Below are positions 52,519 through 61,421 of a stretch of DNA of 64,000 nucleotides, in pieces. Origin of the DNA: Brevibacillus laterosporus (GTDB lineage Bacteria; Bacillota; Bacilli; Brevibacillales; Brevibacillaceae); assembly GCA_007833815.1 (NCBI GenBank), contig CP033464.1:2784001-2848000 (forward strand), written 5' to 3'. Below the pieces are notes generated by a model. It made no database searches and was not told the DNA's origin. It worked only from the letters and a program-made list of their open reading frames with translations. Each line of letters opens with the position of its first letter. The first letter of the stretch is position 1. The translations under genes were made by a program, and so were the position numbers.

Positions 52519-54228
52519 ATGAAAATGATTAGCATGTGTAAGAAAATTAGCCTAGTGATCAATATTCGTATTCTTGTTGCGATTGGATTACTATTCAACT
52601 TGATCATGAGTGGGCTAGGGATGTATTTTATGAATGATATTAATAATTCTTCTACGTTAATTAATCGAGATGTCGTAGATCCATTAGTGAAAGCGAATAA
52701 TTTACGTTCAGACTTTTATAAGCTAAGGATTGCTATTCTGCAAACACTCAGAGATTATGATGCGCAAAAAAGTGCAGAGGTTGACAAGCTATATAACATT
52801 GTTTTAGCTAATGAGGCAAATTATTTTGCCAATCATGATGAACATGAGTTTGACCGTGAAAAGAAAATGAAGATGGATCAATTGTTAAGTGACTACCGTG
52901 ACAATTGGATCATTATTCGCGATACGTATTTAAAAGCAGACAAACCAGTCCCGTATGATGCAGAGCAGACTTTTGCTGAGTACTCGAATACTTTAGATAC
53001 GAATGTAAATGATATCATTCTTTACTTAACAGCAAATGCAGATAAGCTAGATACAGAAGCAACAGAAAAATATGATCATGCATGGAGCTATTATGCTGTT
53101 TTAATGGGTTGTGTTGTTTTTTGTGTCCTTTTGGTATCATTTATACTTTCTACTTCAATTAATAATTCCGCTAAAGAAATGATTCAGTACTGTGAAGAGT
53201 TTGGGAAAGGGAATCTAACAATTAAGATTGAGGAAGCTGACAATACGGAATTTGGTCGGATGAGAGGAGCGTTGTCTCAGGCCGTAATGAATACCTCATC
53301 AATGATTACTATTGTACAGCGAAAATCAGACGATTTAACAAAGGCTTCTCATAATCTAAGTGCCATATCTGAGGAGTTAAGTGCAGCATTTGAAACAGTC
53401 GCACAATCTGTCCATGAAACATCTACAGGCGTGGGAGAACAGACCAATGATTTGGTAGTTATTTCTGAGACTTTGGCAGAATTCGGCGAACAGCTAACAG
53501 AAATTGTGCAATCTATTCAAGTAGTTGATGGATTGACACGTGACATTCAAGAAATTGCGCGGGATAGTGACATGCATATGAATAAGGTAGCTCAATCCGT
53601 GGAGCATACCAATGAAGTGTTTATGGGACTAATCAAAAATATTACAAAAGTAAATGAGAATGTGAACAAGATTGATGAGATTACTATTTTAATTAATACA
53701 ATAGCTGATCAGACTAATCTGTTAGCCCTAAATGCAGCAATCGAATCTGCGCGTGCTGGTGAACATGGAAAAGGCTTTGCGGTGGTGGCAAATGAAGTGA
53801 GAAAGCTAGCAGAACAGTCACGCATTTTCTCCCAACGCATTAGTGACCAAAGTAGTTCGATTTCTAAAGATGCCGTACATATGTTACAAACAGCAGATGA
53901 AATGCAAATGGAGATGCATACTCAGAAGAACGATATTGCCAATGCCATGCAATCCTTTACAGATATTACAAAAGCAGTAGAAGATATCGGGCCAAAAATC
54001 CATCATTTAAGCCTAAGTGCAGGTCAGATTCTTGATGAAAAAGAGACTATTTCTGCTAAAGTGGAGTCTAGTACAGCGGTTGCGGAAGAAATATTCGCGA
54101 AGACAGAAGATATTGCTAGTACGTCGGAGCAAACAACAGCTTCTTCTCAGGAAGTGGCAACGACAGCAGAGGTCATGTCTGAGATGACCAACGAAATGCA
54201 AGTTGTCATGAAGAAATTTAAAGTGTAA
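52519..54228 (+). CDS. methyl-accepting chemotaxis protein
   Basis: 569 residues from the ATG at 52519, with GGAGGG upstream. TM1 (about 15-35), an extracellular four-helix-bundle-like sensor (residues about 36-185, [20 protein letters not shown]), TM2 (about 190-213), a HAMP segment ([20 protein letters not shown]) and the cytoplasmic signalling tip [20 protein letters not shown] with [20 protein letters not shown], where CheA/CheW dock. No receptor-specific C-terminal pentapeptide. It lies directly after the mannosylglycerate operon, but its ligand is unknown. Confidence 0.95.
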   Translation: MKMISMCKKISLVINIRILVAIGLLFNLIMSGLGMYFMNDINNSSTLINRDVVDPLVKANNLRSDFYKLRIAILQTLRDYDAQKSAEVDKLYNIVLANEANYFANHDEHEFDREKKMKMDQLLSDYRDNWIIIRDTYLKADKPVPYDAEQTFAEYSNTLDTNVNDIILYLTANADKLDTEATEKYDHAWSYYAVLMGCVVFCVLLVSFILSTSINNSAKEMIQYCEEFGKGNLTIKIEEADNTEFGRMRGALSQAVMNTSSMITIVQRKSDDLTKASHNLSAISEELSAAFETVAQSVHETSTGVGEQTNDLVVISETLAEFGEQLTEIVQSIQVVDGLTRDIQEIARDSDMHMNKVAQSVEHTNEVFMGLIKNITKVNENVNKIDEITILINTIADQTNLLALNAAIESARAGEHGKGFAVVANEVRKLAEQSRIFSQRISDQSSSISKDAVHMLQTADEMQMEMHTQKNDIANAMQSFTDITKAVEDIGPKIHHLSLSAGQILDEKETISAKVESSTAVAEEIFAKTEDIASTSEQTTASSQEVATTAEVMSEMTNEMQVVMKKFKV

Positions 54229-54254
54229 TTTTTTTATAATCACATAGTAAGCAG

Positions 54255-54333
54255 AAGCTGCTTGGCAGTTGGCGCTTGTCTCTTGCTCTACAGAAGCTTT
54301 ACAATAAAGAGAAGTGCTATGCCCAAGCAGCTT
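54255..54333. repeat. 13-bp inverted repeat between mcp and lipM
   Basis: AAGCTGCTTGGCA (54255-54267) pairs with TGCCCAAGCAGCTT (54320-54333), with one extra C, around a 52-base loop. It lacks a T run, so it may be a processing or regulatory structure, or terminator remains. Confidence 0.5.
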
Positions 54334-54425
54334 GTTTGCTATGGGTATGGAGTGCGAGCAGTCCTCACAAACACAGATTGCTCCCAGACGCATGACTGGA
54401 TGTAGATATATGGGAGGTATATAGC

Positions 54426-55262
54426 ATGGAAATGGAAAAATGGCGTTATTTGGTGACCCCACCTATGTCACCTGAAATGAATATGGCAATTGACGAAGCA
54501 ATTTTGTCTTTGCACAGCCAAGGAAAAGTACCGCCCACCGTTCGTTTTTATACATGGAACCCGGCGACTCTCTCTATCGGTTATTTCCAAAAAATGGAAA
54601 AAGAGATCAATATTGAAGAAGTGAAGCGTCGCGGGCTTGGGCTAGTACGACGTCCAACAGGAGGACGGGCTGTCCTGCATGATGCTGAGCTTACGTATAG
54701 TGTGATTGTGTCAGAGGATCATCCGCAGATGCCGAAAAGTGTAACGGAAGCCTATAAAGTGATCTCTATGGGGTTATTACATGGATTTCAGAAGCTAGGA
54801 TTACAGGCAGAGATGGTGTCGCTTGCTTCAGAAGAGGAGAAGGCGAAATACAACTCTCCGGGCTCGTCTGCTTGCTTTGATTCTCCCTCTTGGTATGAAT
54901 TAGTGGTAGAAGGAAAAAAGGTAGCAGGTAGCGCCCAAACACGTCAGAAGGGTGTTATTTTACAACATGGGTCTATCCTGTTGGATATGGATGTCGATCT
55001 GTTATTCTCCCTTTTAACGTTCCCAAGCGAACGTGTCAAAGAACGCATGATGAATAGCTTTAAACAAAAAGCGGTTACGATAAACGAGGTAAGTTCAAAG
55101 CCAATCTCATTAGAAGAAGCCATCGAAGCCTTCTACCATGGCTTTGCCGAGGGATTGGGAATTGAGCTTGTTGCTATGGATTTGACAGACGAAGAGCAAC
55201 AATTAGCAAATGAATTAGCTGAAAATCGCTATAGTAGGGATGAATGGAATTTCCGTCGATAA
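54426..55262 (+). CDS. lipM: octanoyl-[GcvH]:protein N-octanoyltransferase LipM
   Basis: 278 residues, GGGAGGT before the ATG at 54426. The biotin/lipoate ligase fold is seen in [37 protein letters not shown] and [40 protein letters not shown] carries the catalytic Cys and [19 protein letters not shown] the Lys loop. LipM moves octanoate from ACP to GcvH, starting lipoate synthesis in Bacillus; its proximity to gcv genes is conserved in B. subtilis. Confidence 0.95.
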   Translation: MEMEKWRYLVTPPMSPEMNMAIDEAILSLHSQGKVPPTVRFYTWNPATLSIGYFQKMEKEINIEEVKRRGLGLVRRPTGGRAVLHDAELTYSVIVSEDHPQMPKSVTEAYKVISMGLLHGFQKLGLQAEMVSLASEEEKAKYNSPGSSACFDSPSWYELVVEGKKVAGSAQTRQKGVILQHGSILLDMDVDLLFSLLTFPSERVKERMMNSFKQKAVTINEVSSKPISLEEAIEAFYHGFAEGLGIELVAMDLTDEEQQLANELAENRYSRDEWNFRR

Positions 55263-55277
55263 GTTATATGTAGTAAG

Positions 55278-55336
55278 AAAAAAGCGGTTCCCGCAAAACA
55301 ATGATGAATTAATCATTAAGGGAACTGCTTTTTTCT
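55278..55336 (+). terminator. terminator of lipM
   Basis: AAAAAAGCGGTTCCC (55278-55292) pairs with GGGAACTGCTTTTTT (55320-55334), one G-T region; an inner AATGATGAATTAATCATT palindrome lies in the loop. Confidence 0.8.
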
Positions 55337-55418
55337 TTGTAGAGATATATCAAAAGTTATGCATAGTGGCTTTTGAGGTAACGTTTGCCCTTTTTAGATA
55401 TTGTAGAGTGATAAATGT

Positions 55419-56255
55419 CTAAGAAATAATGTGGTTTTCAAAAGCTTCTTGTAAGCGGCGAACGATTGAACCCACTTGACCATCTCCTACACGGGCACCT
55501 TGAAGCTCCACGATGGGAGTAATTTCGCTAGTGGTTCCTGTAATGAATAGTTCATCGGCTGATTGCACAAAATTGACGGAGAATGCTTCTTCTAACACCG
55601 GTATGCCAAGATTTTTAGCCAACTGAATGACCGTTTGACGAGTGATACCGTGTAAAATGAGATTGGTAGCTGGGTGGGTATATAACTTGTCATTCTTGAC
55701 AGCAAATAGATTAGCCGAGGTAGCCTCCGTTACCGTTCCATTGCGGTGAAGAATGGCTTCATCTACACTTTGTTCTACAGCTTGTTGTTTAGCCCAAGAA
55801 GCACCGAGAAGATTAAGACTCTTAATATCACAACGCAACCAACGGATGTCATCAATGAGCACAGCTCGTACACCGGACTGCATCTGTTGAATCGGGCGTG
55901 ACTTGGATTTAGCATACATAGTTAAGACAGGGCGAATGTTAGACGGAAATGGAAATTGCCGATCCGACACTCCGCGAGTAATCTGCATATAGAGTATAGC
56001 GTCCTCAGAAGATTCTAAAAAACATTGTCTAAGGACTTCTTGGGCAATCTCTGTCAATTCTTTGCGAGAGGGAATGGTCAAGGAAAGCTCTTTAGCACTA
56101 CGTTCCAAGCGGATCATGTGATCATCCCATTGATATAAGTAGCCATGATAGATACGCACAACCTCATAAATTCCGTCACCGAACTGGTAGCCCCGATCCT
56201 CTGGAAAAATAGCAGGTTCATCTGGCTTATACCAAGCTCCATCTACATAATACAT
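55419..56255 (-). CDS. dat: D-amino-acid aminotransferase
   Basis: 278 residues from the ATG at 56255 with GGGAGGA upstream; the longer frame to 56294 is not conserved. Fold type IV PLP enzyme: IFPEDRGYQFGDGIYEVVRI, RCDIKSLNLLGASWAKQQA (the Lys binds PLP), VDEAILHRNGTVTEATSANL and ELFITGTTSEITPIVELQGA. It interconverts D-alanine/2-oxoglutarate and D-glutamate/pyruvate, supplying D-amino acids for peptidoglycan. A close relative is branched-chain aminotransferase, but the DIKSLN motif favours Dat. Confidence 0.93.
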   Translation of the reverse strand: MYYVDGAWYKPDEPAIFPEDRGYQFGDGIYEVVRIYHGYLYQWDDHMIRLERSAKELSLTIPSRKELTEIAQEVLRQCFLESSEDAILYMQITRGVSDRQFPFPSNIRPVLTMYAKSKSRPIQQMQSGVRAVLIDDIRWLRCDIKSLNLLGASWAKQQAVEQSVDEAILHRNGTVTEATSANLFAVKNDKLYTHPATNLILHGITRQTVIQLAKNLGIPVLEEAFSVNFVQSADELFITGTTSEITPIVELQGARVGDGQVGSIVRRLQEAFENHIIS

Positions 56256-56445
56256 GATAGTTCCTCCCAAGGATATAGGATGATAGTAACACAATATATA
56301 GTGATAAATGTCGAAAAAAATTCTTATATATTCAATATATTGATTTGTAGACGGGCGTATGGTATCGTTAGAACCGTCTTACATAAAGATAACAAATTGA
56401 TCTGAGAGGGTCAATTTGAAAATATATTTTGGAGGGGAAAAGACC

Positions 56446-59040
56446 GTGGGTTTAGTAGAAAATAAGCCATTAGAAGGCCTAAGTGAAAAGATCTTTTTGG
56501 ATCGATATGCGATGAAAGATCTGGATTACAAAAATACAAAGGTGGGAGATACGGTTCTCGTATTAACCAAAGATGACCCGAAGTTTCCTCAAAAAGAAGT
56601 GGGTGAAATTGTTGCCCTTGAGGGAAATCAAGTCTCCATTCTACTAAGAAGCGGCAATACCATCACTACAACGGTAGAAAAAACAACCCGTCCAATTGAA
56701 ATTACGCCAGAAGCAATGTGGGATCGCCTAGCTACCGCACTCGCTGCTGTGGAGAAAACAGAAGAGAAAAAAGCGGAATGGACAAGCAAATTTCGTGACT
56801 TGCTAGACGATTGGAAATTGGTACCAGGCGGACGCATTGCAGCAGGTGCAGGAGCAAGTGATGAATTAACCTTGTTTAACTGCTATGTGATTCCGTCCCC
56901 ACATGACTCTCGGGGTGGCATCATGGATACTTTGACACAAATGACAGAGATTATGTCACGTGGGGGCGGTGTTGGTATTAATTTGTCCAGCTTACGCCCT
57001 CGCCGTGCGTTGGTACGTGGAGTAAACGGTTCCTCTAGTGGCTCCGTATCCTGGGGCGGCCTGTTTAGCTATACAACGGGTTTAATTGAACAAGGTGGCT
57101 CTCGTCGCGGTGCCCTCATGCTGATGATGAATGACTGGCATCCAGATCTGATGGAGTTCATTACTGTCAAACAAACAATGGGTCTTGTTACAAATGCCAA
57201 TCTGTCCGTTTGTGTGTCTAACAGCTTCATGAAAGCTGTAAAAGAAGATTTAGATTGGGAGCTTGTTTTTCCTGATGTGAATGACCCTGATTATGATTCC
57301 ATGTGGGACGGAAACATGAAAAAATGGCGTGAGGAGCTAGGTAAACCTGTTAAATTGGTAAAAACCGTACGAGCTCGCGATGTATGGCATACGATCATTG
57401 AATCTGCTTGGAAATCAGCTGAGCCTGGTGTAGTTTTTACGGAGTATTACAATGACATGTCCAACAGCTGGTACTTTAACCCCATTATCTGTACGAATCC
57501 GTGTGGGGAACAAGGATTGCCAGCTTGGGGTGTATGTAATTTGTCCTCTTTAAATCTGTCTAAATTCGTTAGCAATGATGAAGTGGATTGGGAGAGCTTA
57601 GGAGAAGCTGTACGTTATTCCATTCGCTTCTTGGATAACGTAATTGATGCAACTCCTTATCATTTTGAAGAGAACAGGGAGAATCAACAGTCCGAGCGTC
57701 GTGTAGGATTAGGAACGATGGGGCTTGCTGAAATGATGATTAAATTAGGTATTCGTTATGGTAGTCCTGAGTCTTTGGAGTTCTTGGACAAGCTATATAA
57801 CTTTATTGCTCGCGAATCTTATTTGGCGTCTGCGGATATTGCGGAAGAGAAAGGTAGCTTTCCAAAATTTGATGCAGAAAAATATCTTATGAGCGGTTTT
57901 ATGAAACAATTTGATGAGGAAGTGCGTCAGACGATCCGCAAGAAAGGTGTACGTAACGTTACCTTGTTAACACAAGCTCCAACCGGATCTACTGGAACGA
58001 TGGTAGGTACATCTACTGGTATTGAACCTTATTATGCATTTGAATACTTCCGTCAGAGCCGTCTTGGTTTTGATAAACAATATGTACCCATCGCTCAAGA
58101 ATGGATAGATGCCCATCCAGGGCAAGGCTTGCCAGATCATTTTGTTTGTGCAATGAATTTAGCAGCGGAAGATCATGTGCGCGTACAAGCTGCGATTCAA
58201 AAATGGGTGGATTCCTCCATTTCTAAAACAGCCAATGCTCCACACGATTTCACAGTAGAAGAGACCAAAAATTTGTATGAGCTAGCTTTTGACCTAGGTT
58301 GCAAAGGAGTAACGATCTACCGAGATGGTAGTCGTGATGTCCAGGTATTATCCACGGAGAAAAAGGAAGAGAAAGTAGAAGTGAGTGCAGAAAAGAAAGC
58401 ACAAGCGAAAGAAATAGAGCATACGGGGACGAGTGCAACTGTGGAAGCAAAGTCTGCTCATGATCAGGGTGTGAAGGCCGTAACAGGCGGTACACCAGAA
58501 CGAGCCTATAATAAGCGTCCGAAACGCCTAAGTGGTGCTACATATAAAATGAACACGCCACTCGGAAAAGCTTATATTACGATTAATGATGTGGATCATG
58601 CTCCATTTGAAGTGATTGTGAACGTAGGAAAAGCAGGTAGTGATGTCTTTGCTATGTCAGAGGCATTAGGGCGTGTATCTACATTATTCCTACGCTTTGG
58701 CGAACTACCTGATGGCAACAAAGCTCGCTTGTTGATTAAACACTTAAAAGGAATTGGTGGCTCTGGAGCAGTTGGATTTGGGGCAAACCGTGTGGAATCG
58801 ATCCCCGACGCCGTAGCGAAAGCGTTGGAAATGCATCTGGACGGAGAAGATGAGAAAAAAGCGGTAGCAGCAACGAGCAGCTATGCGATTAGTCAGGCAC
58901 CAGAGAAGGAAGAAGCACATCATGATGTATATGGCGATGCAGAGCATAAAGATTTCTGCCCTTCATGTGGTTCTGCTACATTGTTGCATGCAGAAGGGTG
59001 CAAGACATGCACGACTTGCGGATTTTCAAAGTGTTCGTAG
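56446..59040 (+). CDS. nrdJ: adenosylcobalamin-dependent (class II) ribonucleotide reductase
   Basis: 864 residues from a GTG at 56446 behind GGAGGGG; the frame is open to 56416. An N-terminal beta domain is followed by the catalytic barrel: FNCYVIPSPHDSRGGIMDTL, RGGGVGINLSSLRPR, ICTNPCGEQGLPAWGVCNLS with the NPCGE active-site Cys and Glu, and PTGSTGTMVGTSTGIEPYYA. The C-terminal ATSCP-type zinc ribbon (FCPSCGSATLLHAEGCKTCT) supplies the reducing cysteines. It makes deoxynucleotides using vitamin B12. A B12 riboswitch is not visible in the 150 bases upstream. Confidence 0.96.
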   Translation: MGLVENKPLEGLSEKIFLDRYAMKDLDYKNTKVGDTVLVLTKDDPKFPQKEVGEIVALEGNQVSILLRSGNTITTTVEKTTRPIEITPEAMWDRLATALAAVEKTEEKKAEWTSKFRDLLDDWKLVPGGRIAAGAGASDELTLFNCYVIPSPHDSRGGIMDTLTQMTEIMSRGGGVGINLSSLRPRRALVRGVNGSSSGSVSWGGLFSYTTGLIEQGGSRRGALMLMMNDWHPDLMEFITVKQTMGLVTNANLSVCVSNSFMKAVKEDLDWELVFPDVNDPDYDSMWDGNMKKWREELGKPVKLVKTVRARDVWHTIIESAWKSAEPGVVFTEYYNDMSNSWYFNPIICTNPCGEQGLPAWGVCNLSSLNLSKFVSNDEVDWESLGEAVRYSIRFLDNVIDATPYHFEENRENQQSERRVGLGTMGLAEMMIKLGIRYGSPESLEFLDKLYNFIARESYLASADIAEEKGSFPKFDAEKYLMSGFMKQFDEEVRQTIRKKGVRNVTLLTQAPTGSTGTMVGTSTGIEPYYAFEYFRQSRLGFDKQYVPIAQEWIDAHPGQGLPDHFVCAMNLAAEDHVRVQAAIQKWVDSSISKTANAPHDFTVEETKNLYELAFDLGCKGVTIYRDGSRDVQVLSTEKKEEKVEVSAEKKAQAKEIEHTGTSATVEAKSAHDQGVKAVTGGTPERAYNKRPKRLSGATYKMNTPLGKAYITINDVDHAPFEVIVNVGKAGSDVFAMSEALGRVSTLFLRFGELPDGNKARLLIKHLKGIGGSGAVGFGANRVESIPDAVAKALEMHLDGEDEKKAVAATSSYAISQAPEKEEAHHDVYGDAEHKDFCPSCGSATLLHAEGCKTCTTCGFSKCS

Positions 59041-59140
59041 CTTATGTAGCGATGCGGGAATAGGAAGCTTGTTTGTCGTTGGTCAAAATAGATGGAAAAA
59101 TGCTCAATTTACATGAAAAAAACTGCTCGTAATTAATGGA

Positions 59141-59197
59141 AACCACCTGGATAAACACCAAGAGTGCATATTTATGCATGATTGAATCCAGGTGGTT
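59141..59197. repeat. 12-bp inverted repeat after nrdJ
   Basis: AACCACCTGGAT (59141-59152) is the exact reverse complement of ATCCAGGTGGTT (59186-59197); an inner TGCATATTTATGCA palindrome lies in the loop. It is probably the transcription end of nrdJ, though without a T run. It directly adjoins the TniQ fragment, so it may instead be a transposon end. Confidence 0.5.
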
Positions 59198-59202
59198 ACC
59201 CC

Positions 59203-59424
59203 TTCTTGATAAGACCTATACCTCTGCTTGATGAGAATTTAAAAAGTTATTTAATACGTCTTGCAGACGCTAATAGGTCGAGTAATTATTTCCAAATGTT
59301 AAAAACTGTGGATTTGATTCATGGGAGTAAAACCAAAAACTTGACACTAATAACAGATCATCGTATTTCGTTAAAGAGAATAAGTATATTTACATCAACA
59401 CTCGTTAGCGTAAGTGTCTTCTGA
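59203..59424 (+). pseudogene. N-terminal fragment of a TniQ-family transposition protein
   Basis: LIRPIPLLDENLKSYLIRLA followed by DANRSSNYFQML matches the opening of TniQ-family proteins (R-P-x-P-x-x-x-E-S-L-x-S-Y-L-x-R-L-A). TniQ targets Tn7/Tn5053-like transposons. The fragment is 73 codons, against several hundred for complete proteins. No TnsB/TnsC genes remain. Confidence 0.55.
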
Positions 59425-59428
59425 AGTG

Positions 59429-59686
59429 TTAGGGATGCCAGAACCTTGGCATCCCTTTCCTGCAGTTTGATATTATTTTCTTGCAATTATCTTGAAACGC
59501 AATACGCCCTGATATGGGAATGATTACACCTGTTGACAATTCGAAAATGAGATTCGCCATGACATTTAGGGTTAATGCTATATCTAGTGTCCTATAGAGG
59601 GAAGGACAGGTTGGGGTCCCTTCAGCAGAAATATGTTTATCGGCATGTAGATCAAATGTTGAACTATGTAGAATAGTGGAGAACAT
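59429..59686 (-). CDS. small hypothetical protein
   Basis: 85 codons from the ATG at 59686, with AAAGGAA seven bases upstream. The product (STILHSSTFDLHADKHISAE, then ANLIFELSTGVIIPISGRIA) is beta-like, with no signal peptide. Its last codons lie in the hairpin at 59431-59456. I cannot place it in a family; it may be a gene fragment or an accidental frame. Confidence 0.3.
   Translation of the reverse strand: MFSTILHSSTFDLHADKHISAEGTPTCPSLYRTLDIALTLNVMANLIFELSTGVIIPISGRIAFQDNCKKIISNCRKGMPRFWHP
59431..59460 (+). terminator. terminator-like hairpin
   Basis: AGGGATGCCA (59431-59440) pairs with TGGCATCCCT (59447-59456), then TTCC. The T run is poor. Confidence 0.5.
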
Positions 59687-59733
59687 TAGTTGGTTCCTTT
59701 TTTGTTTTGAAAAAATATTTGGTTTGAACCCTA

Positions 59734-60171
59734 TTATTGTTGAGGGGCTTCTTCTGATAAATGAATGATCCATAGATGAAATTTCCAAACAAGCCACATA
59801 AATAGGATATAGCCGAAAAAGGAATAAAAATGCCGCCATTCGCTGCTGTGGGCAAACCATCCCAGTTTTTCAGATATCTGTTCAATTCCAGCCGCTATTA
59901 TGCCGGAAAACAGGACGATTCCCTTTCTTTGCCATGAGTTCATCGACTGCAAGCAGTTCAGAAAGATAGCTGTAACAATCGGCAATACACACAGAGTAAA
60001 CATAATATTGATTTTGAAAATATCGGAAAACGGCCTCACAGGAAAAGAATACAATTGCTTCTCCACTAAGATGAGATCCAGATAAGTTCCCAACCAAGAA
60101 ACAAATATCATTGTTGGAACATAAGATTTAAGTTTCTCTCTAAAAGATGGCTGTTTTGGCGATGACCGCAA
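59734..60171 (-). CDS. CBO0543-family membrane protein
   Basis: About 145 residues from a TTG at 60171 with GGAGA nine bases upstream; the frame is open to an ATG at 60219 which lacks a clear site. SWLGTYLDLILVEKQLYSFP, VRPFSDIFKINIMFTLCVLP and SEWRHFYSFFGYILFMWLVW match the CBO0543 family of four-TM proteins found in Clostridia and Bacilli; role unknown. It overlaps the end of the DUF2515 gene by about 30 bases, implying one operon. Confidence 0.75.
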   Translation of the reverse strand: MRSSPKQPSFREKLKSYVPTMIFVSWLGTYLDLILVEKQLYSFPVRPFSDIFKINIMFTLCVLPIVTAIFLNCLQSMNSWQRKGIVLFSGIIAAGIEQISEKLGWFAHSSEWRHFYSFFGYILFMWLVWKFHLWIIHLSEEAPQQ

Positions 60172-61327
60172 GTTCGATTTTCTCCAGTGTTTTACAGTAT
60201 TTATGATAGATCTCCCCATTTACATTTTTTTCTTGGTTGATAAAGTAGGTTAAGATTTTCCAATCCTCAAACCAATCCCCGATTTCCGCTTCACCATGCT
60301 CTATATTTTTCCAAGCGTACTGTAATTTTGGGCTGAATAATCGATTGGCCCCAGCTTTCAATTGACAATCATCCGTTCGCCTCTTATAGGGAGTTCCAGG
60401 CATAGATGGCGCAGATTCGTTTACGTCGTTAAACAGATGGGGCCAGTAATCTTTACGGGAACCCGTATGCGGATGATCCGCCGCCCAGTTTATTACGCCC
60501 TGTAGAATTTCAGAAGAGCCAAAAAGCACTGAATATAATCGTTTACCCAATAATATGCGTTCTTGAAGGGAAGCAAAATGATGAAGCGTTTGACCAATAA
60601 GGTCAGGTACCTGCCCGGGAACCTTGTTCATATTATTACAACATGGGAAAAGAATTTGATTTAAACTCAATAAATCCTGAACTTTGAACTCTTTCGTTTC
60701 CAGAACCGTTTTTTGATAATGGGGATTCTGTATCACCCTTTTTTCCAGATAGCTCTGCTCGTTGATGACTAGGGCAATCGTCAGAAGATAGCGGTCTCCA
60801 TTTTTCCAGAAATGATTCCACATACCCTCCATAAAGACGGATACATGAAAAAAAGAAAGCAGATAGAACAAGCTCGCTTCTCTTTTCAAACTTTCCTCAT
60901 ACAGCAAAAATTGAGGATAGATATCTTGGAAAATCAACCAATTGCCGCGCTCCAAAAACAGAAAATAATCCTTCTGTTCCGCGTTGGAAAGTAATTTGGA
61001 CAGAAGCTCTCCCTTCAAATCCGTCATATTCCAGCCGCCATTTCGCGACACCATGTGACCTAACAAGGCCCAGTGTATCTCTGGATGTTTTCGATAGTAG
61101 TCAAAATACGCCGTAGTCCGCGTTACATTGTTCAAGTTTAACCGGCGTGTGCATTCTTTAATTTGACGAATCAATATTTGATCTTGTTCGGGTAATTCCG
61201 CTTCTTTCTTGAGAGGCTTGTTGACATCTTTCAATCTCTTCTGCAATTCTTTGTTTATTTTAAGAAAAGGCGGAAATTGACTCTGTTTAAACCAGTCAAA
61301 TTTCTTCTTCAGGATCCGGATTCCCAT
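60140..61327 (-). CDS. DUF2515 family protein
   Basis: 395 residues, GGGAGAGGAGA before the ATG at 61327. It is predominantly helical (NVTRTTAYFDYYRKHPEIHW, NAEQKDYFLFLERGNWLIFQ, EGMWNHFWKNGDRYLLTIAL, LGKRLYSVLFGSSEILQGVI) and matches the DUF2515 family, B. subtilis YppC-like. No catalytic motif is known to me. Divergent from the cyclase gene with about 95 bases between starts, which suggests a shared, possibly sporulation-linked, promoter region. Confidence 0.85.
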   Translation of the reverse strand: MGIRILKKKFDWFKQSQFPPFLKINKELQKRLKDVNKPLKKEAELPEQDQILIRQIKECTRRLNLNNVTRTTAYFDYYRKHPEIHWALLGHMVSRNGGWNMTDLKGELLSKLLSNAEQKDYFLFLERGNWLIFQDIYPQFLLYEESLKREASLFYLLSFFHVSVFMEGMWNHFWKNGDRYLLTIALVINEQSYLEKRVIQNPHYQKTVLETKEFKVQDLLSLNQILFPCCNNMNKVPGQVPDLIGQTLHHFASLQERILLGKRLYSVLFGSSEILQGVINWAADHPHTGSRKDYWPHLFNDVNESAPSMPGTPYKRRTDDCQLKAGANRLFSPKLQYAWKNIEHGEAEIGDWFEDWKILTYFINQEKNVNGEIYHKYCKTLEKIELAVIAKTAIF

Positions 61328-61421
61328 GCTTTCTCCTCTCCCTTTTAAGAACCCTTCATCTGAAAATGAATAGAGTGGATATAGGCATTACACTTGGGTT
61401 TTAGAAAGGTATGTTTGAAAT

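Noticed and set aside
56290-56445. Possible cobalamin riboswitch before nrdJ
   Set aside because: Only about 150 bases are available and no B12-box was found.
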